Source of the DNA: Methylocystis iwaonis
GTDB lineage: Bacteria > Pseudomonadota > Alphaproteobacteria > Rhizobiales > Beijerinckiaceae
Length of the DNA: 64,000 nucleotides
NCBI RefSeq assembly: GCF_027925385.1
Contig: NZ_AP027142.1
Coordinates: 1,346,001-1,410,000 of the forward strand
Direction: 5' to 3'
Below, in pieces: positions 46,308-54,630 of this stretch. The notes below the pieces were generated by a model. That model was not told the origin of the DNA and did no database searches. It was given only the letters and a program-made list of their open reading frames with translations. Both the position numbers and the translations under genes were made by a program. Each line of letters opens with the position of its first letter. The first letter of the stretch is position 1.

Positions 46308-48089
46308 CTAGAGAGGAACGGCGCCGGCGAGAATCTTCTCGTAAAGCGCCAAATCCAAGGCGGCATATATAGATCGCTCGGAAGACGCGAAAAAGACAGG
46401 CGCGCCGATCTTGCGCGGATCGAACCCCTCGGCGGCAAGCGCGCCTTTGCGGTGCTTGAATGTCTCCGTGACCTGCAATCCATGCGACAGGCGCAGGAAG
46501 AGCGGACGCGCATAGGCGGGCAGTTGCGCCGACAGATGCGCATAGAGGCCCGCTATATCGAAGCTCTCGTTCGCCACGATCGCCGCCATGCCGGCGCGGC
46601 CATCGCGGCGGGGGACTTCCACCCCATAAACGGTGACGTCGATGACTCCGGGGTAGGCGGCGATCGCCTGCGCGACCTCGGCGGTCGCAACATTCTCGCC
46701 TTTCCAGCGGAAAGTGTCGCCGACGCGGTCGACGAAATAGAAGAAGCCACGCGCGTCGCGGCGCATGAGATCGCCGCTGCGCATCCACGCGTCTCCGGGC
46801 GCGAAGACGTCACGCAGGATTTTCTTTTCCGAAGCGGCGCGGTCGAGATAGCCCTCGAAATCATTGACGATGCGCGCAATGGCTTCGCCGGGTTCATCCG
46901 GGCCGCAGGCGATGCAGAAGCCTTCCGCATTGCGCAGCGGCGCGTCCGTCTCGGCGTCGTATCGCACGAGCTGGATCGTCCGGCTCGCGGCGAGGAAGGA
47001 GGGGATGCGGCCGATGGCGCCCGGTTCGCCTTCGACATTGTAGAGCGAGAAATTGCTTTCCGTCGCCGCATAGAATTCGAGAATGCGCGGAATGGCGAAG
47101 CGCTTCTGGAACACCGGCCAGACTTCCGGTCGCAGGCCATTGCCGACGACGAGGCGCAGCCGATGTTTCGTCTCCGCTTCGCAGGGCGCCGCATGGGCGA
47201 GGTAGCGGCAAAGCTCGCCAATATATTGGAAGAGCGTGCAGCCATGTTCGACGACGTCGGTCCAAAAGGCGCTGGCCGAGAAACGCTCGCGCAGCACGAC
47301 GGAGCCGCCGCCCAGCAGCGTGGCCCAGATGGCGACGACGCCGCCGACCGAGTGATAGAGCGGCAGGCAAACATACATTCTGTCGTCAGGCGTCACGTCG
47401 AGCAGACCGCAAAACCATAACGCCCAATTCATGATGCGACGATGCGAGACGATCGCCGCCTTCGGCAGGCCGGTGGTGCCGGAGGTGTAGATGTAGAGCG
47501 CAGGGTCAGAAAGCGTGGGCAGCGCGGCCGCGTCGAGATCAAGGGCCGCGCGCGATTGCGCGGCGAGCGCGCTTTCGAGCGAGTCGTCGCAACGGACGAG
47601 CTCGCCTTCGTCGCCTACCGCTTCTGCGCATTTGGGGTAATTGGCGACCGAAGCCAGGATCAGGCGCGGCGAAGCGATCCGGATGCAATGCGCCAATGCG
47701 GTCCCGGCAAGATGATGATTGATGAGCGCGACCACGACGCCGATGCGCGTGAGCCCGAGCCAGATGGCGACGTAATCGGGCCGGCTCTCCATGACGAGCG
47801 CGACGGCGTCGCCCTTGCGCAGCCCACGCGCCTGCGCCCAGCGGGCGTAGCGGCCCGAACGCTCGGATAATTCGCGAAAGCTGAACCAGCCGCCGCCGAA
47901 AAGGATCGCCGGCGCGTCGCCGCGCATCTGCGCAATTTCATCGAAGGCGACCGCAAGCGTGCGGCCGGGATCGCGCTCGATTGATGCGGATAGTTTCAGC
48001 GCCCGCAGCCAATCCTTGCTCACCGAGCGTCCCGCGCCTTCGGTGTGCTCGCTTCTGGAAGGCCCTCGCTCCACACTATGCGCCGTCAT
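46308..48089 (-). CDS. FATP-like long-chain acyl-CoA synthetase
   Basis: This 593-residue ANL-superfamily enzyme should activate fatty acids to CoA thioesters. The P-loop motif is YIYTSGTTGLPKAAIVSHRR; the family motifs RILEFYAATESNFSLYNVEG and FYFVDRVGDTFRWKGENVAT mark the fatty-acid-transport-protein (FATP/FadD6) branch. The A10 lysine region is TETFKHRKGALAAEG. The ATG is at 48089. The amidase gene lies 70 bp downstream on the same strand and could share a transcript. Confidence 0.92.
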   Translation of the reverse strand: MTAHSVERGPSRSEHTEGAGRSVSKDWLRALKLSASIERDPGRTLAVAFDEIAQMRGDAPAILFGGGWFSFRELSERSGRYARWAQARGLRKGDAVALVMESRPDYVAIWLGLTRIGVVVALINHHLAGTALAHCIRIASPRLILASVANYPKCAEAVGDEGELVRCDDSLESALAAQSRAALDLDAAALPTLSDPALYIYTSGTTGLPKAAIVSHRRIMNWALWFCGLLDVTPDDRMYVCLPLYHSVGGVVAIWATLLGGGSVVLRERFSASAFWTDVVEHGCTLFQYIGELCRYLAHAAPCEAETKHRLRLVVGNGLRPEVWPVFQKRFAIPRILEFYAATESNFSLYNVEGEPGAIGRIPSFLAASRTIQLVRYDAETDAPLRNAEGFCIACGPDEPGEAIARIVNDFEGYLDRAASEKKILRDVFAPGDAWMRSGDLMRRDARGFFYFVDRVGDTFRWKGENVATAEVAQAIAAYPGVIDVTVYGVEVPRRDGRAGMAAIVANESFDIAGLYAHLSAQLPAYARPLFLRLSHGLQVTETFKHRKGALAAEGFDPRKIGAPVFFASSERSIYAALDLALYEKILAGAVPL

Positions 48090-48327
48090 CTCTCGTCGTC
48101 GCCTGGAAGAATGGTTAATGCGCGGTCGTCGCGCCGTCCTTTGTGAACCTATCGGAAATTCCCTGCCAAATCTCTACAAATGCGGATGAACCTTGTTAAG
48201 CCTACCAGCCGCTTTTCGTCGCTGCGCCCGCAAAAACCGCATAAATCTTTAGGCGTTTTCCCTGCAAAGACGGCTCAGCTTCGCCCTTTCAACGATGCGG
48301 GCGGGCGCGCTGCAGGAGGCAGATCCA
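48090..48327. other. Leader region of metY
   Basis: This 238-bp gap separates the divergent acyl-CoA ligase and metY. It ends in the strong ribosome-binding site AGGAGG at 48314. I looked for a SAM-II or other SAM riboswitch, common before alphaproteobacterial met genes, and could not place one with confidence. Confidence 0.5.
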
Positions 48328-49626
48328 ATGCGGAACGAAACGATAGCGGTGCATGGCGGCTATGACGGCGATCCGACGACGCGCGCCGTCGCCGTGCCGA
48401 TCTATCAGACCGTCGCCTATGAGTTCGACAGCGCCGATCACGCGGCGGCGCTCTTCGACCTCGAAGAGGAAGGCTTCCGCTACAGCCGCATCGCCAATCC
48501 GACCGTCGCCGTGCTCGAGAAGCGCGTTGCGCAGCTCGAGGGCGGGATTGGCGCCTTGGCGGTGTCGACGGGGCAGGCGGCGCTCTATTACGCCTTCGCC
48601 AATGTCGCCGATAGCGGCGGCAATATCGTCGCCGCGCCCACACTTTACGGCACGACGCATACGCTGCTTCAGCATGTGATGGCGCGCCAGGGCGTGAAGG
48701 TCCGCTTTGCCGCGAGCGACTCTGCGAGCGACATGGCGGCGGCGATCGACGCCGACACAAAAGCGGTCTTCTGCGAGACCGTCGGCAACCCCGCCGGCAA
48801 TATTTGCGACATCGCGGCGATTGCAGAGGCCGCGCACGCCCATGGCGTTCCGCTCATCGTCGATAATACGGTGGCGACGCCGATCCTGTGGCGGCCCATC
48901 GAACATGGCGCCGACATCGTCGTTCACTCCATGACGAAATTCATGGGCGGCCACGGCGCGACGCTCGGCGGGATCATCGTCGACAGCGGGCGTTTTCCCT
49001 GGCGCAAATACCCCGAGCGGTTCCCGACCTTCAACGAGCCGGACGTTTCCTATCATGGCCTCGTCTATGTCGACCGCTTCGGCGACAGCGCCTTTATCGC
49101 CCGCGCGCGCAGCGTGTATCAGCGCACGACCGGGGCGGTGTTGGCGCCGCTGAACGCTTTCCTACTGTTGCAGGGATTGGAAACGGTGGCGTTGCGCGTC
49201 GAGCGCCATGTCGAGAACGCACAAAAGGTCGCGGCGTTTTTGCGTGACGATCCGCGCGTCGCCTGGGTGAATTACGCGGGGCTCCCGGAGAGTCCCTATT
49301 ATCCGCTCGCGCAGAAATATTTGGGCGGCCGCGCCCCATCGCTCCTCACTTTCGGCGTGAAGGGCGGGCTCGAGGCCGGCAAGCGCGTCTATGACTCGCT
49401 GCGCATCATCAAGCGCCTCGTGAATATTGGCGACGCCAAGTCGCTCGCCTGCCATCCCGCGTCGACGACGCACCGCCAGATGACGCCGGCCGAGCAGGAA
49501 AAGGCGGGTGTCTTGCCGGAGATGCTGCGCATCAGCGTCGGCATCGAGCATGTTGACGACATCATCGCGGATCTCGGCAGCGCGCTTGCCGCAGCGAATG
49601 GCGCCTTCGCCGAGGCGGCGGAATGA
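48328..49626 (+). CDS. metY: O-acetylhomoserine aminocarboxypropyltransferase (sulfhydrylase)
   Basis: This 432-residue PLP enzyme makes homocysteine from O-acyl-homoserine and sulfide (or methionine from methanethiol). It matches the Cys/Met-metabolism PLP family: HGGYDGDPTTRAVAVPIYQT, YSRIANPTVAVLEKR, and the PLP lysine in DIVVHSMTKFMGGHGATLGG. The length is typical of MetY. ATG 48328 follows AGGAGG. The downstream metA start overlaps its stop (ATGA), so the two steps of direct sulfhydrylation are encoded together. Confidence 0.95.
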   Translation: MRNETIAVHGGYDGDPTTRAVAVPIYQTVAYEFDSADHAAALFDLEEEGFRYSRIANPTVAVLEKRVAQLEGGIGALAVSTGQAALYYAFANVADSGGNIVAAPTLYGTTHTLLQHVMARQGVKVRFAASDSASDMAAAIDADTKAVFCETVGNPAGNICDIAAIAEAAHAHGVPLIVDNTVATPILWRPIEHGADIVVHSMTKFMGGHGATLGGIIVDSGRFPWRKYPERFPTFNEPDVSYHGLVYVDRFGDSAFIARARSVYQRTTGAVLAPLNAFLLLQGLETVALRVERHVENAQKVAAFLRDDPRVAWVNYAGLPESPYYPLAQKYLGGRAPSLLTFGVKGGLEAGKRVYDSLRIIKRLVNIGDAKSLACHPASTTHRQMTPAEQEKAGVLPEMLRISVGIEHVDDIIADLGSALAAANGAFAEAAE

Positions 49627-50570
49627 CGCTGCATCCTTTACGCGCGCGCGATGCGTTGGAAATCGCGTTCGTGAACAACATGCCCGACCAGGCGCTCGCG
49701 GCGACGCGGGCGCAATTCGAGCGCCTCGTGCGCGCGGGCGCCGAGGGACGCGAGATTCGCTGGCGCTGCTATACGCTGCCGGGCCTGGAGCGCAGCGAAA
49801 CGGCGCGCCGCTATTTGGCGCGCGATCACGAAGGCATTGAGGCGTTGTATCGGCGCGGCGCCGATGCGCTGATCGTCTCGGGCAGCGAGCCCCGCGCCGC
49901 CCGTCTCGATCACGAGCCTTATTGGCCGCAGCTCCAGACGCTCGCCGATTGGGCGCGCACGCACACTTTTTCGACTCTCTGGTCCTGCCTCGCGGCCCAT
50001 GCCGCGACGCTTCATCTTGCCGGGATCGAGCGCCGACGCATGGCCAAAAAGGTCAGCGGCGTTTATTCCTTTCGGCGTCTCGGCGAGGATTGGACCGGGG
50101 AAAGAACCGGCGGCGCGATGTTGACGCCGCATTCACGCTACAACGCGCTCGACGCCGAAGCGCTTGCGCGCCATGGGTTCAAGATCGCCGCATGGTCGCC
50201 GGACGTCGGCGTCGATATGTTCTGGCGTGAAGAGCCGAGCCTTTTCGTCTTCCTTCAGGGGCATCCGGAATATGAGGCGGAGACGCTGCTCAAGGAGTAT
50301 CGCCGCGACGCGCTGCGCTATCTTTCAGGCGAACGCGTCGACTATCCGGATCAGCCCGAGAATTATTTCAGCGCCGAGACGTCGCAGAGGCTGAGGCAGT
50401 TACGTAGCCGCGTGCTCGAAAGGACGGAGCGCCATGCTGAACAGGCTCTGGCGGAAACTCTTTCCCCCGAGAAATGCGCTCGGCCCTGGGCCGATGATGC
50501 GGCGCGACTTTATCGCGCCTGGATCAGGAATGTATCGGACAGGATCGAAGCCTTGCGCCACAGCGCCTGA
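49623..50570 (+). CDS. metA: Homoserine O-acyltransferase (MetA family)
   Basis: This 315-residue protein acylates homoserine, producing the substrate for MetY. It has the MetA-family signatures AFVNNMPDQALAATRAQFER, the catalytic cysteine in LWSCLAAHAATLHLAG (Cys122), and LFVFLQGHPEYEAETLLKEY with catalytic His/Glu (about 214 and 216). Sequence alone does not settle whether the acyl donor is succinyl- or acetyl-CoA; MetY next to it suggests acetyl. The overlap with metY implies coupled translation. Confidence 0.9.
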   Translation: MTLHPLRARDALEIAFVNNMPDQALAATRAQFERLVRAGAEGREIRWRCYTLPGLERSETARRYLARDHEGIEALYRRGADALIVSGSEPRAARLDHEPYWPQLQTLADWARTHTFSTLWSCLAAHAATLHLAGIERRRMAKKVSGVYSFRRLGEDWTGERTGGAMLTPHSRYNALDAEALARHGFKIAAWSPDVGVDMFWREEPSLFVFLQGHPEYEAETLLKEYRRDALRYLSGERVDYPDQPENYFSAETSQRLRQLRSRVLERTERHAEQALAETLSPEKCARPWADDAARLYRAWIRNVSDRIEALRHSA

Positions 50571-50608
50571 CGGCGAGGCGGCGCCTTGGAAGAGCGCCGC
50601 CCTCGGTT

Positions 50609-50857
50609 TCAATGCGCGAGATCGCGCACCAAGGCGTCGATATTCTGTATTGTCCGGAAATTTGCTGGAACGAGTTTCGAGCTCGGAATCGTCAAGTCGA
50701 ACTCCGCCTCGATCGACAGCATCAAGTTCACCATCTCCATTGAGGTCATGCCGAGCTCCTCCAAATCCTGTTGGGGGGGAATTTGGTGGGCGTTCTTTAT
50801 GAATTGGGCGACGACGGCGTTGATGCGATCGATGGATTGAATCGTTGAGACGTCCAC
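50609..50857 (-). CDS. Carrier protein 1 (aminoacyl carrier candidate)
   Basis: This 82-residue acidic helical protein is an acyl/peptidyl carrier. The phosphopantetheine serine is in DLEELGMTSMEMVNLMLSIE (Ser39); the usual G-x-D-S is G-M-T-S, which is also the form I recall for the partners of amino acid:[carrier protein] ligases. It is divergent from the flavoenzyme and ligase genes, sharing a 198-bp promoter region. This is the expected acceptor of the ligase at 52258. Confidence 0.9.
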   Translation of the reverse strand: MDVSTIQSIDRINAVVAQFIKNAHQIPPQQDLEELGMTSMEMVNLMLSIEAEFDLTIPSSKLVPANFRTIQNIDALVRDLAH

Positions 50858-51055
50858 GCTGCAACCTCCAGAGCACAGAGCTTTATCGAACTGACAATCA
50901 GTGTTCTAGCCGCGATCTATAAAAAGAAGCTGCGGCGGATTGCTAAAATCCAATTCATTAAGGCTGACGTCGACAATTTGCGCGACAAAACTGAATATTC
51001 AGAACTGGAACCTAGCCTCGGCTCGATCAGGCGAGGATAGGTTGACGAGGCGAAG

Positions 51056-52258
51056 ATGTTGGCTGCTGAAATTTCAAAGCCGCAAGTGAGAGCGCAAGAG
51101 GATTTTTCTGCGCGGATCGATTCGGCCGTCGCCGTTGCTGCGAAATTCGCCGAGGCGGTCGATGAAACGGCCCGCTTCCCGAAAGAGGCGTTCGACGAGC
51201 TGAAAGCGCAGCGTCTGCTCGGGATATTGCTGCCGGAAGGGTGTGGCGGAGAGGACCGCAATGTGGCGGACGCCGCGCAGCTTTGTTATGCGCTTGGCCG
51301 CGTCTGTTCCTCGACGGCCATGATTTACGCAATGCACGCGGCCAATGTCGCATGCGTCATGAACCATGCCGGGCGCAGCGAAAGGTTCCAGTCCTATCTG
51401 CGTCGCATCGGCGAAGAGCAGATGCTGCTTGCGTCGTCGACGACCGAAGGAACAAACGGCGCCAATGTGCGCTCCAGCGCCTCGGCGATCGTCGCTTTGG
51501 ATGGCGGGATTTCGCTCGATCGAGACGCCTCGGTTGTCTCCTATGGGGCCGCGGCCGACGCTATCGTGACCACCGCGCGTCGGTCGCCGGAGTCACTTCC
51601 CAGCGATCAGGTGCTCGCGCTCTTTTTCAAGGAAGACTACACGCTCGAGCGCACGTCCAAATGGGACGTCATGGGCATGCGCGGCACGTGCAGCGAAGGC
51701 TTTCATCTCATTGCGAAGGGCGAAGCCGAACAGGTTCTCGCGGAGCCCTACGACAAAATTCATCGCCGCTCGATGGTGCCGGTGACCCATCTGCTTTGGG
51801 CTTCCTGCTGGGCGGGCGTCGCGGCTGGCGCGGTCGAGCGCGCGCAGAATTTCACGCGTAAAATCTCCCGCGCACAGAAGGGCGCTCTTCCGCCAGGCGC
51901 GCCATTTGCGACGCAGGCGTCACTGTCGCTGATGCAGCTCGTCAACCTCGTCGACTCGGCCACCGCGGATTATCTTGGCAGGGTGGGAAATCCTGAGTCG
52001 CTCGACGAGATGTCCTTCCAGACATCGCTCAACCTGCTGAAGGTCAGCGCCTCGGAAATGGCGATCACGACGGTGATGCATGCGTTCAACGCCTGCGGGA
52101 TCGCCGGCTATCGCAACGACAGCGAATTCAGCGTCTCGCGCCCGCTGAGGGATATTCTCTCTTCCTCCGTCATGATCAACAACAACCGCATTCTTTCGAA
52201 TGTGGCGACGTCCTGCCTCATTGGCGGCGTGCCGGAATCGATCGTGAAGCCACGATAA
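51056..52258 (+). CDS. Acyl-CoA dehydrogenase-like flavoprotein
   Basis: This 400-residue protein has the full acyl-CoA dehydrogenase fold: helical N-terminal domain (FDELKAQRLLGILLPEGCGG), middle beta domain (MLLASSTTEGTNGANVRSSA) and C-terminal helical domain. The segment GIAGYRNDSEFSVSRPLRDI has a glutamate where the family base stands. It overlaps the ligase stop/start (TAATG). In this context it may oxidise a carrier-bound aminoacyl group, as prolyl-carrier oxidases do in pyrrole formation; that is inference. It is unlikely to serve ordinary beta-oxidation. Confidence 0.88.
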   Translation: MLAAEISKPQVRAQEDFSARIDSAVAVAAKFAEAVDETARFPKEAFDELKAQRLLGILLPEGCGGEDRNVADAAQLCYALGRVCSSTAMIYAMHAANVACVMNHAGRSERFQSYLRRIGEEQMLLASSTTEGTNGANVRSSASAIVALDGGISLDRDASVVSYGAAADAIVTTARRSPESLPSDQVLALFFKEDYTLERTSKWDVMGMRGTCSEGFHLIAKGEAEQVLAEPYDKIHRRSMVPVTHLLWASCWAGVAAGAVERAQNFTRKISRAQKGALPPGAPFATQASLSLMQLVNLVDSATADYLGRVGNPESLDEMSFQTSLNLLKVSASEMAITTVMHAFNACGIAGYRNDSEFSVSRPLRDILSSSVMINNNRILSNVATSCLIGGVPESIVKPR

Positions 52259-53208
52259 TGGAGCAGCATGGGGATGAACGCGCAATGAGCGAGATGGCGT
52301 GCACAGAGACGGAGGCTCGCAGCGATGAGACGATCCTCGATCATCTCTTTCGCCCCATGGGCGTCGACGGCGTTTACGCGCGCACGCGGCGTTATGAGGA
52401 CGTCGTCGATGCGCTTCAATGGCTGATTACAAGACATCGTCCGCAAGAAGCGTCCGTGTTCCGTTTTCCGCCGGTGATGAGTCTGAGACAGCTCGAGAAA
52501 CAGGGATACCTCAACAGTTTTCCTCAACTGCTCGGCTGTGTCTGCGCCCTGCACGGGTCGGAGGCGGATGTCGCCGCCGCGGTGGACAGAGCCAAGCAAG
52601 GGGAAGATTGGACACGCGGCGCGACATCGGCCGGTCTCGTGTTGAGCCCGGCGGCCTGTTACCCGATCTATCCGATTGCCGCGGAAAATGGCCCGGTTCC
52701 CGAAGAGGGTTTGACCTTCGACGTTGCGGCGGACTGCTTCCGGCACGAGCCCTCGAAAGATTTGGACAGATTGCAGTCTTTCCGGATGCGCGAGTTCGTG
52801 CGCATTGGCGCGCCGGCGCAGATTGCCGTCTTCCGTGAGCGGTGGATGAAAACCGCGCAGGCGATCGCCGAGTCGTTGCAACTGCCCTTTGCCTTCGATC
52901 GCGCCAGCGATCCGTTCTTTGGCCGCGTCGGCGTGTTGATGGCCGCCAATCAGATCGAGCATGCGTTGAAGTTCGAGCTTCTGATTCCCGTGCGCGCGCA
53001 GGGCGCGCCGACCGCTTGCATGAGCTTCAACTATCATCGCGAGCATTTCGGCAAGACATGGGGGCTTGTGGATCAGAAGGGTGAAATGGCGCATTCGGGT
53101 TGCGTGGCCTTCGGCATCGACCGGCTGGCGCTCGCGCTTTTTGCGACGCACGGCCTTTACGTCGAGGATTGGCCGCGCGACGTCCGCGACGTTTTGCGTT
53201 TGGATTGA
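52258..53208 (+). CDS. Amino acid:[carrier protein] ligase, SerRS-like
   Basis: This 316-residue protein is a class-II synthetase catalytic core without a tRNA-binding arm. Motif 2 reads LQSFRMREFVRIG and motif 3 GCVAFGIDRLALALF. Zinc-site residues of the atypical seryl-tRNA-synthetase family are present at Cys134 (SPAACYPIYP), Glu179 (FRMREF) and Cys282 (HSGCVAFG). These match the published amino acid:[carrier protein] ligases of Bradyrhizobium, which load Gly or Ala on a free carrier protein. ATG 52285 is an alternative start. The carrier protein 1 gene is divergent and close. Confidence 0.9.
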   Translation: MEQHGDERAMSEMACTETEARSDETILDHLFRPMGVDGVYARTRRYEDVVDALQWLITRHRPQEASVFRFPPVMSLRQLEKQGYLNSFPQLLGCVCALHGSEADVAAAVDRAKQGEDWTRGATSAGLVLSPAACYPIYPIAAENGPVPEEGLTFDVAADCFRHEPSKDLDRLQSFRMREFVRIGAPAQIAVFRERWMKTAQAIAESLQLPFAFDRASDPFFGRVGVLMAANQIEHALKFELLIPVRAQGAPTACMSFNYHREHFGKTWGLVDQKGEMAHSGCVAFGIDRLALALFATHGLYVEDWPRDVRDVLRLD

Positions 53209-53228
53209 TTGACGGGGAGGAAATCGCA

Positions 53229-53690
53229 ATGAGCGGCGATGAAAAAATAGTTTTCTACGAGGGCAAGAATGTCGAGATGCAGCCGTGCCCAATCAATCCG
53301 GCTTGGGTGATCGACGGCGCTCCGGTTGCGCGGAATTTCATCTTGTCACGCAGCCTCGACAATTCGGCCACGACGCTTCTGTGGGATTGCACGAAGGGCG
53401 TGTTCAATTGGCATTATGACATCGACGAGACCGTTTATGTGCTGGAGGGATCGGTCGTCGTGCGCGAGGATAATGGCGTGGAACATCATCTCGGGCCGGG
53501 CGACCACATCCTGTTCCGCGCTGGCTCCCATGCGGTTTGGACCGTCGAGAAATACGTTCGCAAAGTGGCCTTCTGTCGCACGCCCCTGCCTGCGTCCGTG
53601 ATGTTCCTGGTGCGAGTGATGCGCAAGCTGGCGCGCATGCTGAAGCTCGCGCCTGCATCGGACGCCCCGGCGATGTTCAGTGGCGCATAA
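53229..53690 (+). CDS. Cupin domain protein
   Basis: This 153-residue protein is a small single-domain cupin (DUF861-like). Motif 1 region KGVFNWHYDIDETVYVLEGS holds a His and Glu for metal binding, and GPGDHILFRAGSHAVWTVEK gives motif 2. The C-terminal 30 residues are basic helices (VRVMRKLARMLKLAP). ATG 53229 follows GGGGAGG. Whether it is an enzyme (oxygenase or isomerase) or a binding protein is unclear. It lies 20 bp after the ligase in the same direction. Confidence 0.85.
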   Translation: MSGDEKIVFYEGKNVEMQPCPINPAWVIDGAPVARNFILSRSLDNSATTLLWDCTKGVFNWHYDIDETVYVLEGSVVVREDNGVEHHLGPGDHILFRAGSHAVWTVEKYVRKVAFCRTPLPASVMFLVRVMRKLARMLKLAPASDAPAMFSGA

Positions 53691-53706
53691 GGAGCGAGGT
53701 TCGGCC

Positions 53707-54603
53707 ATGGCTTCTCCAGTTCCACTGCGTCCTGTCTCGCAGACTTGGACGTTCTTTCAGGGCGAATGGCGCGACGGCAACGCGCTGATTTTGGGCCCGA
53801 GAACGCATGGGGCCTGGCTTGGCTCGATGGTGTTCGACGGGGCGCGCGCCTTCGAAGGCGTGACGCCCGATCTCGATCTGCATCTTGCGCGCGTCAATAA
53901 TTCCGCGCGTGAGATGCTGCTGGAGCCTTTGCTGAGCGTCGAGGAATGGCGCACGCTTGTTGGCGAAGGCTTGAAAAGATTTGCGCCTGATGCGCAGCTC
54001 TATATTCGGCCGATGTATTGGGCCGAGGATGGCTTGGGCGGCGGCGTTCGCTTTGAGCCTTCTTCCACCAATTGGTGCCTGACGATCTATGAGGCGCCCA
54101 TGCCGGCTCCCAAGGGCGGCGCCGTGACGCTTTCGCCTTTCCGCCGGCCCTCGGCGGAAACTGCGCCGGTTGGCGCGAAGGCCAGTTGCCATTACGCCAA
54201 TGGCGCGCGCGCGTTGATCGAGGCAGCAAAGCGCGGCTTCGACAATTGCCTCATGCGCGACATGCTCGGCAATATCGCGGAGTTCGCCAATTCCAACGCC
54301 TTTCTCGCCAAGGATGGCTCGGTTTTTACGCCGGCGGCGAATGGGACGTTTTTGAACGGCATCACGCGCCAACGCGTCATCGGCCTGCTGCGCGCAGATG
54401 GCGTCGAGGTGATCGAGACTACGCTTAGCTATGACGACTTTCTTTGCGCTGACGAGATTTTCTCGACAGGCAACTTCCAGAAAGTCGCGCCGATGTCGCA
54501 CATCGACGATCGTCCATTGGAGGCGGGCCCAATGTATAAGCGCGCGCGTGCGCTTTATTGGGACTTCGCGCATTCTAAGCCGCAGCTTCGAGTGGCTTCG
54601 TGA
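53707..54603 (+). CDS. Class-IV PLP aminotransferase (branched-chain type)
   Basis: This 298-residue protein belongs to fold-type IV PLP enzymes (IlvE/DAAT group). The segment GSMVFDGARAFEGVTPDLDL is the family N-terminal signature, and the region PVGAKASCHYANGARALIEA contains the candidate PLP lysine, with ANSNAFLAKDGSVFTPAANG for phosphate binding. ATG 53707 follows AGGAGCG. It could supply or convert the amino acid that is loaded on the carrier. It is the last gene of the first plus-strand group and converges with the ThDP enzyme gene. Confidence 0.9.
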   Translation: MASPVPLRPVSQTWTFFQGEWRDGNALILGPRTHGAWLGSMVFDGARAFEGVTPDLDLHLARVNNSAREMLLEPLLSVEEWRTLVGEGLKRFAPDAQLYIRPMYWAEDGLGGGVRFEPSSTNWCLTIYEAPMPAPKGGAVTLSPFRRPSAETAPVGAKASCHYANGARALIEAAKRGFDNCLMRDMLGNIAEFANSNAFLAKDGSVFTPAANGTFLNGITRQRVIGLLRADGVEVIETTLSYDDFLCADEIFSTGNFQKVAPMSHIDDRPLEAGPMYKRARALYWDFAHSKPQLRVAS

Positions 54604-54630
54604 ACGGAAGGCGCCGGTTTCGGCGCCTTT

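Noticed and set aside
48180..48327. SAM-II or other SAM riboswitch before metY
   Set aside because: Short pieces such as AAATCTTTAGGCG suggested a fit, but no consistent pseudoknot core could be drawn. A covariance search against Rfam SAM-II and related models would decide.
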